Source of the DNA: Caldilineaceae bacterium | GTDB taxonomy: Bacteria; Chloroflexota; Anaerolineae; Caldilineales; Caldilineaceae | Assembly: GCA_022823185.1 (NCBI GenBank) | Contig: JAJDXQ010000013.1 | Coordinates: forward strand, 62,001-126,000 | DNA length: 64,000 nt | Reading direction: 5' to 3' | Shown: positions 17,647-26,348 of the stretch, piece by piece | Layout: each line of letters begins with the position of its first letter | Numbering within the stretch: the first letter of the stretch is position 1 | Notes under the pieces: model-generated | Told to the model about the DNA's origin: nothing | Seen by the model: only the letters and a program-made list of their open reading frames with translations | The model's database searches: none | Made by a program: the position numbers and the translations under genes

Positions 17647-19332
17647 ATGGCAGAGGCCATTTACCTGACTGACATGTCGGAATGTCTGCCGCAGGACGCA
17701 CTGTCAACCGCGCCGGAGAGACACAAGTGGCAGGTGGTGGCGTACACAGCGGAGGAAGGCCTGGCCGGCAACATGGCCTTTGCGCACGCGCTCTACGAGA
17801 CGCCGGCCATCACCTTGCCGCTGAACGCAGAGGGCTGGCATGCGATCAGCATCGGCTTCTGGCCCGGGGTAGAGCAGGAACATACAAGCCTGGTCAAGTA
17901 CAGGCTTTCCGGTGAGAAGGTGTACACCGTTGTTGAGCACTATGTGCAGAGCCCATCGCTACCCGGGTGTTTCTGGGATAAGACGGAGCTTGTCGAGACG
18001 TTTCCCCGGTTTGCCGACCTGACAGGTCAGGACCTGATTTTCAGCAAGCAGAATACCGCTCATCCGCCGACCCTGGCGTGCGTCGCCTATGTCAAGCTGG
18101 CGCCGTTGACGCAGACAGAAGTGGAGGCCATCCAGCGCGACAGGGAGCAAAGAGAGACGCGCAGGGTCATTGGCATGATCGATGGCGAAGGGCTGTTTCA
18201 CCAGAAGTGTCCGGCGACGAGAGAGGAGCTCCTGGAGCAGATAGAGCCGTTTCGGCACGCGGATGTGGGAAAGGTGCTGTGGGGGGTAAACTTGAGCGAT
18301 CTGACCTATTACCACTCCAAGGTTGGACGTTTTTATGGGAGTGAGGATGGGGTGTCCCCAGTGTTGCGGCACGTACACGCGCTCAAGAGCCACAAGGCGC
18401 TGGCGGATCAAGGCATCGTCCCGTTCGCGGCGGCGATGGAGTATGCCCATGAGCTGGGACTGGAGTTCCACCCGTATTACCGGCTGAGCATTGTTGATAA
18501 GGCTCAACCCTACTTCTTCTTTTCGACAGAGACCACTTTTCTACGGGACAATCCGGATTGCCGAATTGTGGCCAAAGACGGCTCGCCGCTGATGAAGGCC
18601 AGCTATGCATTCCCGAAGGTGCGGGACTTCATGGTCTCTCTGATGGAGGAGGCGATGGAATATGACATTGACGGGGTACATCTGTGCTTCACGCGCGGGC
18701 CGGAGTATATCGGCTACGAGCAGCCGGTTCTGGAGGAGTTCAAACGGCTGTATGGGCTCGACGCGCGCGAGGTGGCTGATGACGACGAGCGGCTCTACAG
18801 AGTCAAAGCGAGCTTTCTGACTGAGTTCGTGCGGGCTGTAAGGAGAACGGCAGACCGGCACGGGGAAAAGAGAGGGCGCAGAATGCAGGTGTCGGCGATC
18901 TTTGAAGGCGGCCGGGAGGACATGCGCTATTTCGCCTACGACGCCTACACCTGGGTGGAGGAAAAGCTGGTCGACTTCATCGTCACGAATCCTCCCTCCG
19001 ACCTGATCAGGCTGGCCAAAGAGAACGGATGCCAGGTGTATATGGTGTCCACAAAAGAGGACAAGGCGCTGACGATGAAGCATGCCTATGCCGGGGGCAT
19101 GGACGGGATGGCCATTTGGGACATCAACACAACGCGTCCCGAAACGTGGGCCGTGGAGAGCCGGTTGGGCCACCGCGACGAAGTCATCGATCTGCCGAAA
19201 GCGGAACGGTATCCGAGGATGGAGCGGACCAGGTTGATCACGATACGGGGCCGGGATTTCTCGCAGACTGTTGACAAAAACGTTCCCTCAGGGTGGCCGC
19301 CGGAGCTGCTGGTCATCTATACCGGGGGATAG
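17647..19332 (+). CDS. Two-domain TIM-barrel protein, glycosyl-hydrolase-like (paralogue 1)
   Basis: A 561-residue protein I cannot assign to a named family. Residues 1-160 look like an all-beta, carbohydrate-binding-type domain (AIYLTDMSECLP, ITLPLNAEGWHAISIGFWPG). The remainder resembles the TIM barrels of glycoside-hydrolase-like families (GHL10-like): GLEFHPYYRL, YDIDGVHLCFTRGPEYIGYEQP, LVDFIVTNPPSDL, GGMDGMAIWDIN. Acidic residues in these loops could be catalytic. There is no signal peptide, so it should act on imported substrate. The ATG at 17647 follows GGAGAT; the frame is open 30 codons further upstream. It is paralogous to the next gene, 22 bases downstream. Confidence 0.72.
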   Translation: MAEAIYLTDMSECLPQDALSTAPERHKWQVVAYTAEEGLAGNMAFAHALYETPAITLPLNAEGWHAISIGFWPGVEQEHTSLVKYRLSGEKVYTVVEHYVQSPSLPGCFWDKTELVETFPRFADLTGQDLIFSKQNTAHPPTLACVAYVKLAPLTQTEVEAIQRDREQRETRRVIGMIDGEGLFHQKCPATREELLEQIEPFRHADVGKVLWGVNLSDLTYYHSKVGRFYGSEDGVSPVLRHVHALKSHKALADQGIVPFAAAMEYAHELGLEFHPYYRLSIVDKAQPYFFFSTETTFLRDNPDCRIVAKDGSPLMKASYAFPKVRDFMVSLMEEAMEYDIDGVHLCFTRGPEYIGYEQPVLEEFKRLYGLDAREVADDDERLYRVKASFLTEFVRAVRRTADRHGEKRGRRMQVSAIFEGGREDMRYFAYDAYTWVEEKLVDFIVTNPPSDLIRLAKENGCQVYMVSTKEDKALTMKHAYAGGMDGMAIWDINTTRPETWAVESRLGHRDEVIDLPKAERYPRMERTRLITIRGRDFSQTVDKNVPSGWPPELLVIYTGG

Positions 19333-19354
19333 GAGAGCGAGGAGGAGGGTGCGC

Positions 19355-21019
19355 ATGTGTGCAGAACGTAAGGCCATCTACATTTCCGATATGGGCCGTT
19401 GTGAGCCTGGTACAGCCATTGCGGAGGGGGCCCGGCATGGTCACTGGCGGGCGATCCCATACGAGGCGGAGGGCGTGTCGGGCAGGATGGTTGTGGCCGG
19501 TATCGAGTGCAACGCGCCCACGCTTACGCTTCCCCTGGACGTGGAAGGGTGGTATGCCATTCACCTGGGCCTCTGGACAAACTGGGGGGACCGGGTGGTG
19601 CGGGTCAAGTTGACGGATGATCCCTGTTTCACCACGTCTACTTATCTATACCCGGACATAAAGAAGACGAATTATTTCGCAAGCATAGGCGAAGTGTTCT
19701 GGAAATGCGCTGATCTGACAGGCCAGGGATTGCAAATCGGCCAGCAGAGCGCAGGCACACCCTGGGCGGCGGGCATCGCCTACGTCAAGCTGGAGCCATT
19801 GACTCCGGAAGAGGTTGCAGCCATCCAGCAGGACCGGTCTCGAAGCAGTACGAAACGGCTCGTCGCCTACAACGACGCCTGGAGCGTTTTCGGCGAACGA
19901 GCGTTGTACACAGAGGAAGATATCATCGAGGAGGTAGAACCTTTTCGCGACACCGACTTCCAGAAACTTCTGTGGGGGATGGGCGCGGGCAGCATGGTAC
20001 AGCACTTTTCCGACGTCGGCGAACTTGCCGTGAAGGAGGGTATGAGCGACTTTTCGCGGCACTGTGATCGCCAGGCGGCAGAGAGCTTTCGTACACTGAA
20101 GGAGAGGGGGATTGACCCTCTGAAGACGGTGATTGACCACGCCCATGACCTGGGTATCGAGCTGCATGGCACGTATCGCGTAGGCGGGTGGGTTTTTCCG
20201 CCCCCGGATGATATGGAAGAGGGCCTCTATCGCCAGCATCCTGAATGGCGCTGTGTGGACCGCGATGGCCAGGCCGTCGCCCGTCTGAGCTATGCTTTTC
20301 CAGGCGTCCGGGACTTTGTGATTTCGCTTTTCCGAGAGGTGGCAGAGCGAGGGGCGGACGGTGTCAACATGGCCTTTATCCGCGGTCTGCCGTGTGTCCT
20401 CTACGAGCAGCCCATCGTCGAAGGTTTTCAGCAGCTGCACGGACAGGATCCCCGACAGCTGCCGGAGGACGATCCTCGCTGGCTGTCCTACAGAGCGGGT
20501 TGGATGACGTCATTCATGCGTGCGCTGCGCGAGGAGATGGACCGGGTAGGTGAGCGTCAGGGGAGACATATTCAGGTATCGGCTTACGTTATCAACACGC
20601 TGCCGTACAATTTACAGTATGGCCTGGATGTGGCCGCGTGGGCGGAGGAAGGGTTGGTGGATTTCATCATTCCGAATCCCTGGCACGGCGATATGGATGT
20701 TGATATTGCCTCCTTCGTTGAGGTGACGCGCGGCACGGGCTGTGAGGTTTACGCCGACATATTGCCGCGACGGATGCCGGCGGAGGCGTACCGGCAGAGA
20801 GCATTGGACTGCTATGCAGTTGGAGTCGACGGACTGGCTTTCTGGGACACGAACAGCCGTTACCCTTACCTGGACGAGTGGAGCATGATACGGCGGCTGG
20901 GGCACGAGGAGGAGTTGGAAGGGTGGGCGGCTGACGAGTGGCCTGCGTACCGGCAGATCCCGTTGCACAGTTTGGGCGGTCACCACATGGACAAATATTC
21001 ACCCTACTGGTCAGCCTAA
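19355..21019 (+). CDS. Two-domain TIM-barrel protein, glycosyl-hydrolase-like (paralogue 2)
   Basis: A 554-residue paralogue of the preceding protein with the same layout: beta-rich N-terminal domain (AIYISDMGRCEPG, LTLPLDVEGWYAIHLGLWTNWG) and C-terminal barrel (GIELHGTYRVGGW, RGADGVNMAFIRGLPCVLYEQPI, LVDFIIPNPWHGD, GVDGLAFWDTNSRYP). Shared motifs include the Y-E-Q-P loop and a PAERGVD/GVDGL-like strand end, so both probably have one mechanism with different specificity. GGAGG about eight bases before ATG 19355 fixes the start. No signal peptide. In the operon with the Dpp-type importer, it is likely an intracellular glycosidase or related enzyme; not proven. Confidence 0.72.
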   Translation: MCAERKAIYISDMGRCEPGTAIAEGARHGHWRAIPYEAEGVSGRMVVAGIECNAPTLTLPLDVEGWYAIHLGLWTNWGDRVVRVKLTDDPCFTTSTYLYPDIKKTNYFASIGEVFWKCADLTGQGLQIGQQSAGTPWAAGIAYVKLEPLTPEEVAAIQQDRSRSSTKRLVAYNDAWSVFGERALYTEEDIIEEVEPFRDTDFQKLLWGMGAGSMVQHFSDVGELAVKEGMSDFSRHCDRQAAESFRTLKERGIDPLKTVIDHAHDLGIELHGTYRVGGWVFPPPDDMEEGLYRQHPEWRCVDRDGQAVARLSYAFPGVRDFVISLFREVAERGADGVNMAFIRGLPCVLYEQPIVEGFQQLHGQDPRQLPEDDPRWLSYRAGWMTSFMRALREEMDRVGERQGRHIQVSAYVINTLPYNLQYGLDVAAWAEEGLVDFIIPNPWHGDMDVDIASFVEVTRGTGCEVYADILPRRMPAEAYRQRALDCYAVGVDGLAFWDTNSRYPYLDEWSMIRRLGHEEELEGWAADEWPAYRQIPLHSLGGHHMDKYSPYWSA

Positions 21020-21266
21020 GCCGCGCAGGCGAGCGCGTTCACGATTTGCGGGCATCGGGAGCGCGGCGCCGTGTATCCACATGCAATGACCCTCAACATG
21101 AATGTAGCGGGCGCAAGCGCGTCGTACCCTCGAGTCGGTCTCGCATTTGGCCGAGAGCTACAGGACTTCCCACCAATCTGACCTGCAGTTTCCTTCCGTT
21201 CATCGGTATGAGGCGGCAATTCATCACATTCTTCGCCTTGAACTGCCTTGAAGGAGGAGCATTGCC

Positions 21267-22322
21267 ATGTTCGTGGACATGCAGCCTGCCGATTATTTGC
21301 CCGCACTGCCTTCAGACCTGGGCTACGGTATTGGCATCGTTGGATGCGGCATTGTCGTAGGCGATTCCCACATTCCTGCCTACAAGAAGGCTGGCTACCG
21401 GGTCGCCGCTTGTTGCGACACAATTGAGGAAAAAGCACACAGCGTAGCAGCCATATACGGCAGCCCACTGGTTACAACCGATGTGGGAGAACTGTTATCT
21501 CATCCGGAAGTGGATATTGTTGACCTGGCAGTACACGCTCACCAACGCCTGCCTCTGGTCGAGCAGATCGCCGCGGCAGGCAAGCATATCTTTTCACAGA
21601 AGCCACTGGCCCCGAGCTTGGGCGAGGCCGAGCGTATTGTCGGGATATGCCGCGACGCCGGAGTGACGTTGATGGTCAATCATCAGGCGCGGTGGGCGCC
21701 GCCGCACCGGGCACTCAGACTCCTGGTGGAACGCGGGGTGTTGGGGCATGTCTTCGCGGTTACGCACATCCATCGGGCCTATCAGGACTTTGGCTGGTAT
21801 GCTGAGCGAGAGGACTTCAACATCGTTGATCATGGTATCCACTATATCGATTTGAGCCGCTACTTTACCGGTTACACACCGGTGCGGGTGAAAGCGACGA
21901 CTGCGATGGCGCCCGGTCAGAACGCGGTCTCGCCGATGATCTATACGATCCTCTTCGAGTACGAGCCTTCGTCGCAGGTCATGACGACCCTCCACTTCAA
22001 CAACATCATTTCTGCGCCCACTTTACATGACCAGATGTGGTTCGTGGATGGAACGCGGGGGAGCGCACTGCTCATCGATCCCCCGGGAAAGGCCAAGTTA
22101 AGCCTGTCGTTCAAGGACTCTCCTGAAAAGGTACAGACTTTCGATATCGCCGGCACGTGGGAATGTGAGGGATTCGCCGGTTCGATGGGAGAGATGATGC
22201 TGGCGTTGGAAGGGGGCCGCGAACCGGAGAGCTCGGGCCGCGACCACCTGGTGAGTTTGCGCATGGCGTTCGCGGCGGTGGAGAGCGCTAAGACGGGTGA
22301 GAGTGTTGAGTTGAGGAGATAG
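21267..22322 (+). CDS. Gfo/Idh/MocA family oxidoreductase (paralogue 2)
   Basis: A 351-residue protein co-linear with and strongly similar to the product of 10905-11960, including GIVGCGIVVGDSHIPAY, HAHQRLPLVEQIAAAGKHIF, SQKPLAPS and DHGIHYIDLSRYFTGYTP. Both have Gln where the family usually has Glu in EKP. GGAGGAGC upstream of the ATG supports the start. The gap of 247 bases after the TIM-barrel gene may hold its own promoter. A degraded copy of its last codons is found at about 28310-28420, on the far side of the nitrate gene cluster. Confidence 0.9.
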   Translation: MFVDMQPADYLPALPSDLGYGIGIVGCGIVVGDSHIPAYKKAGYRVAACCDTIEEKAHSVAAIYGSPLVTTDVGELLSHPEVDIVDLAVHAHQRLPLVEQIAAAGKHIFSQKPLAPSLGEAERIVGICRDAGVTLMVNHQARWAPPHRALRLLVERGVLGHVFAVTHIHRAYQDFGWYAEREDFNIVDHGIHYIDLSRYFTGYTPVRVKATTAMAPGQNAVSPMIYTILFEYEPSSQVMTTLHFNNIISAPTLHDQMWFVDGTRGSALLIDPPGKAKLSLSFKDSPEKVQTFDIAGTWECEGFAGSMGEMMLALEGGREPESSGRDHLVSLRMAFAAVESAKTGESVELRR

Positions 22323-22552
22323 GGAGTCCTTGGCCGTGCGCCCGGATACGGGCGAAAGTAGCGTGTTGCGGCGCCTGGGGCGCGAAGGGGCGTTGGGAGG
22401 GTGGTGTGGGGCGGGCGCGTTCTGGAATATCGGAGGGTGGAATCATATCAGCCCGCTCGGTGCAGTTGAATCGCGGTCAGGCTGGCCGATTTCGGCGCCG
22501 GAGAGCACAAGGTAGTTGGGGGGCAGGTCAGTGCCACAGGAACAACCCGGGG

Positions 22553-24892
22553 CTATCCTCTTACCGCTTTGGCCAGGCGTTGATAGAGCTTTGAAGCCCG
22601 TACTCCCTCATATCCTGGCCGCAGCCTCACTTCGACCGCGCAGGCTTTGAGTTCAGGTTCCTTCGAAATCGGATCCACCGCCGACACAGTCAGATTGTTG
22701 GCGGCGCTGAACCGGCCGGCCATGCGTCCCCAGTGAAAGGGCATGAAGCAGGCCCCCTCCCTGATACTCTCCGTTACCCGCGCTGTTGCCCACACTTTGC
22801 CTCTGCGTGAGCGAACCTCGACTACGTCCCCGGTCTCAATCTGCCGCCGCACGGCATCAACTGGGTGTATCTCGAGGAAAGGCTCTCGTGCGCCCTTCAA
22901 AAGGCTTTCTGACTTGCCGGTCCGGGTCATGGTATGCCACTGATTTCGCAGGCGGCCTGTTGTCAGAAGCAGAGGAAACTTCCTGTTTGGCAGTTCAGCC
23001 GGAGCCACAAATTCAGGAGTATGAAATGTTGCCCTGCCGTCAGCAGTTGCGAAAACTTTCGCCTCCCCCTCTCTGCCGGCGCTAACCGTCTCCACAGGCA
23101 GGACCTTGCGGTCGCCTTCCATCTTGTCGCCAGGCGGGAGGGACTGTCTGCCATGCAGCCCGGCGTACAGCCTTGCAGTGCCAGGATGATCGTCATCGGG
23201 TATCGGCCACTGGAGGGGACCCTCTGCCTGGAGCCTCCGTACGCTCACTCCGCTGTAATCGCAAACTCGTCCTCTGGTCAACTGTGTAAATTCGCTAAAG
23301 ACATCCTCTGATGACGCATAGGGAAAGGCATGTGAAAACCCCATGGCCGCGCCCACGTCCGCGATGATTCGCCAGTCCGGCTTGGCCTGACCGACTGGGT
23401 CCACCATGCGGGGAAGATAGGTGATGCGCCGCTCCGAATTGGTCATCACCCCATCCCTTTCCGACCACTGTGCCGCGGGCAGCAGAACATGAGCATACCG
23501 TGTCGTATCGGTCGGATGATAGGCATCGGTTACCACGAGGAGTTCGAGCTTCTCCATTGCCTTTTCGACAGCGTCAAGGTTGGGCATGGAGACAACCGGA
23601 TTTGTACACATGATCCACATCGCCTTGACCTCGCCTCTGGCCGCGGCCTCAAACATGTCGACCGCGGCCAGACCGGGTTTGTCGCTAATGGAGTCCTCCG
23701 GCAATCCCCAGACCCTTTCCACTTGCTGGCGATGGTCGGCGTTCGCAACTGTGCGATAGCCCGGCAACAAGTGAGACAATCCCCCGGCCTCGCGTCCGCC
23801 CATGGCGTTCGGCTGCCCTGTCAGAGAAAAGGGGCCGCTGCCCTCCTTCCCGATCTGACCGGTAGCCAGATGCAGATTGATGACAGCCTGGTTTTTTGCC
23901 ACGCCGTTTACACTCTGATTCAGCCCCATGCTCCAAAAAGAGAGCGCCCCGCGCGCTTCACCAAATCGGCGCGCGGCCTGAATCAAGTCGCCTTCGGAAA
24001 TGCCGCAGACCTTGGCTGCAGCGGCGGTCGAGACCTGACGGGTGGCCTCCATCAGCTCATCAAAGCCGTTCGTGTGTTCAGCTATGAATGCGCGATCGAT
24101 CTTCCCCTGGGAAACGAGAATTTTCATCATCCCGTTGAGAAGCACAACGTCGGACCCGGGTCGAATCGGCAGAAAAAGATCGGCGATGGCCGCTGTACGC
24201 GTTTCTCTGGGATCAACCACGATAACCTTTACGTTGTCGGGATCTCGCTTCTTTCTCCGTTTGATGCGATTGAACAGGACCGGATGGCAGTCGGCCATGT
24301 TGGCGCCGATAAGCAGGAAACAGTCCGCGTGGTCAATATCCTCGTACGCGGGGGGCGGCCCGTCGGAACCGAGCGCTGAGACATACCCCGCAACCGCTGA
24401 GGCCATGCACAACCGCGAGTTGGCATCGAAATTGTTGGTGCCGATGAACCCCTTAAGCAGCTTGTTGGCCACGTAGTAATCTTCGGTCGTGAACTGGCCG
24501 GACCCGTAGAAGGCCACCGCATCGGGCCCGTGCCGCTGGACGATGCGTTTGAGGTTGGATGCGATGTAGGTCGTAGCCTTGTCCCAGGTCACTTTGCGCA
24601 GGGAACCCTTTGCAGAGTGCGCATCGCTTCCAGCACCGTTCATCCGCATAAGCGGCTCGCGAATGCGGTCAGGCGTATCCAGCGCGCCGGGCAGGTGGAT
24701 CGGCTTGAGGCAGAGATCGCCCAGGGAAGAGGGATGTCCGGGATTACCCCGCACTTTGGCAACCTTCCCATCGCGAATGCCGACCCTGAGGCCGCACCCG
24801 ACTCCGCAATAGGGACAATATGTGTCCTGCCAGCTGTCGATCTTTCCGCTTTCCATTCCACGCCCTGGCGAAAGTTCCTTGGATTTCATCAT
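22553..24892 (-). CDS. nasA: Assimilatory nitrate reductase catalytic subunit
   Basis: A 779-residue molybdopterin oxidoreductase of the NarB/NasA type that reduces nitrate to nitrite in the cytoplasm. The N-terminal [4Fe-4S] site is visible as YCPYCGVGCGL with the fourth Cys in LGDLCLKP. The molybdopterin domains follow (NANSRLCMASAVAGY, GANMADCHPV, GLNQSVNGVAKNQ), ending in a molydopterin-dinucleotide-binding domain (LLLTTGRLRNQWHTMTRTGK). No C-terminal [2Fe-2S] extension is present, as in cyanobacterial NarB. It is last in a minus-strand operon after nitrite reductase and the transporter. The start is uncertain: two adjacent ATGs at 24892 and 24889 lack a clear ribosome-binding site. Confidence 0.92.
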   Translation of the reverse strand: MMKSKELSPGRGMESGKIDSWQDTYCPYCGVGCGLRVGIRDGKVAKVRGNPGHPSSLGDLCLKPIHLPGALDTPDRIREPLMRMNGAGSDAHSAKGSLRKVTWDKATTYIASNLKRIVQRHGPDAVAFYGSGQFTTEDYYVANKLLKGFIGTNNFDANSRLCMASAVAGYVSALGSDGPPPAYEDIDHADCFLLIGANMADCHPVLFNRIKRRKKRDPDNVKVIVVDPRETRTAAIADLFLPIRPGSDVVLLNGMMKILVSQGKIDRAFIAEHTNGFDELMEATRQVSTAAAAKVCGISEGDLIQAARRFGEARGALSFWSMGLNQSVNGVAKNQAVINLHLATGQIGKEGSGPFSLTGQPNAMGGREAGGLSHLLPGYRTVANADHRQQVERVWGLPEDSISDKPGLAAVDMFEAAARGEVKAMWIMCTNPVVSMPNLDAVEKAMEKLELLVVTDAYHPTDTTRYAHVLLPAAQWSERDGVMTNSERRITYLPRMVDPVGQAKPDWRIIADVGAAMGFSHAFPYASSEDVFSEFTQLTRGRVCDYSGVSVRRLQAEGPLQWPIPDDDHPGTARLYAGLHGRQSLPPGDKMEGDRKVLPVETVSAGREGEAKVFATADGRATFHTPEFVAPAELPNRKFPLLLTTGRLRNQWHTMTRTGKSESLLKGAREPFLEIHPVDAVRRQIETGDVVEVRSRRGKVWATARVTESIREGACFMPFHWGRMAGRFSAANNLTVSAVDPISKEPELKACAVEVRLRPGYEGVRASKLYQRLAKAVRG

Positions 24893-24983
24893 ATGTCGAT
24901 TTGTCTCGTATGCGTCCCGGCTATGTAACCTGAAGCTCTCGGTTGCCTGCTTGCGATCATTGCATCAACCCGGAAACGGGCGG

Positions 24984-26348
24984 CTAGTTGGCGCCGGTAA
25001 AGACGGACTCGCCTGAATCGGCCAGCCGGGCGGCGGTCTCTTCGGCGGCATCCTTCTCCTCTTTCTCAGAGAAACGCACCGTCAGCGCCATGAAAGCGCA
25101 AACTGCTACGAGAATGCCCAGAATCAGGTAGGACTGGCCATACATGTCCGCCTCTCTTCGGAACAGAAATCCTGCCAGCATTGCTCCGAAGTTCCCCCCG
25201 GCCCCAACGATGCCGGCAATCGCGCCCATGGCGCGTTTATTGATGTAGGGAACAATAGCGAAGGTGGCCCCCTCCGACATCTGCACAAACAGGCTGAAGA
25301 CAATCAGCGCAGGGATCGCCAGCGCCAGCGCCCCCATGTTTGCAAACAACACCAGCGCGATTCCCTCCAGGATGAGGCATACAAACAGAAACTGCGTTCG
25401 TCCCTTCAGGCCGCCGCTGCGGTTGATGTAATCGCTGAAAAGCCCGCCCATGGAACGGGCGAAGATGTTCATCACACCAAAGAGGCCGGCGACGAGCCCT
25501 GCTGTCGCAAGGTTCAAATCGAAACGATTGAAAAAATAGAGGGCAGCGGTCCCGTTGATGGTCAGTTCAATGCCGAAACAGGCTGCATAGATGAAGAAGA
25601 GCGCAATCACCCGTGAATCCTTGATGGCCTCTGCAAACGTGCCTCTTGAATTGGCCGCTGTTGGCATATCCCCGCGCCTCCGCAGGTCCGAATAGTTGCC
25701 GTCCGGCGCGTCCTGGGTCAGAAACCAGTAGGCCGCGGCGGTTAAGAGCATCGCAACCCCGGGAGCCACCATGGCCACCCGCCAGCCCATCGCCGCGGGC
25801 ACGAATGTCAGCACGGCAGCCAGGAGCAAGGGCATCACGGCCTGGGTGACGCCTCCGCCCAGGTTGCCCCATCCTGCCGTGGTTGCGTTGGCCGCGCCCA
25901 CAACATTGGGCGCGAACATTACACTTGTGTGGTACTGGGTTATGACGAATGAAGCGCCAATTGCGCCGATCAGGACCCGTGCAATGATGAACTGGTCGGG
26001 CGTCTGGGCCAGACCAATCCCCATGACCGGCAAAGAGCCCAGCAGAAGCAGCCCCGTGTACACTTTACGCGAGCCGAATCGTGTACACATGGGGCCGATA
26101 ATCAGACGCGCGATGATGGTCAGGGAAACAGCCGCAATGACAGAGTTGCCTACCTCAGCAGGGCTGAGACCGAGCGTCGCGATGACGCCGTTGTCCCCCT
26201 TCATAAGCGGCACAATGCCAAACCAGCCAAAGAAACAGAGAAAGAAAGCAAACCAGGTGACGTGGAATGCCCGCATCTGCGGCGTGCTGAAACTGAACAG
26301 ATCGATCTTGGTGGCTTTGTTCTTGAAGTCCACGGGGGAAATCTCCAT
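24984..26348 (-). CDS. narK: Nitrate/nitrite MFS transporter, NarK type
   Basis: A 454-residue major-facilitator transporter of the nitrate/nitrite porter family with about 12 membrane helices. The NNP signatures are present: HVTWFAFFLCFFGWFGI early, the GWGNLGGG motif at about residue 155-162 (consensus G-W-G-N-x-G-G) and GAGGNFGAML in the second half. The start codon shares one base with the nitrite reductase stop (TAATG), a sign of translational coupling. It brings nitrate in for the reductases on either side. Cytoplasmic tail is Glu-rich. Confidence 0.92.
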   Translation of the reverse strand: MEISPVDFKNKATKIDLFSFSTPQMRAFHVTWFAFFLCFFGWFGIVPLMKGDNGVIATLGLSPAEVGNSVIAAVSLTIIARLIIGPMCTRFGSRKVYTGLLLLGSLPVMGIGLAQTPDQFIIARVLIGAIGASFVITQYHTSVMFAPNVVGAANATTAGWGNLGGGVTQAVMPLLLAAVLTFVPAAMGWRVAMVAPGVAMLLTAAAYWFLTQDAPDGNYSDLRRRGDMPTAANSRGTFAEAIKDSRVIALFFIYAACFGIELTINGTAALYFFNRFDLNLATAGLVAGLFGVMNIFARSMGGLFSDYINRSGGLKGRTQFLFVCLILEGIALVLFANMGALALAIPALIVFSLFVQMSEGATFAIVPYINKRAMGAIAGIVGAGGNFGAMLAGFLFRREADMYGQSYLILGILVAVCAFMALTVRFSEKEEKDAAEETAARLADSGESVFTGAN

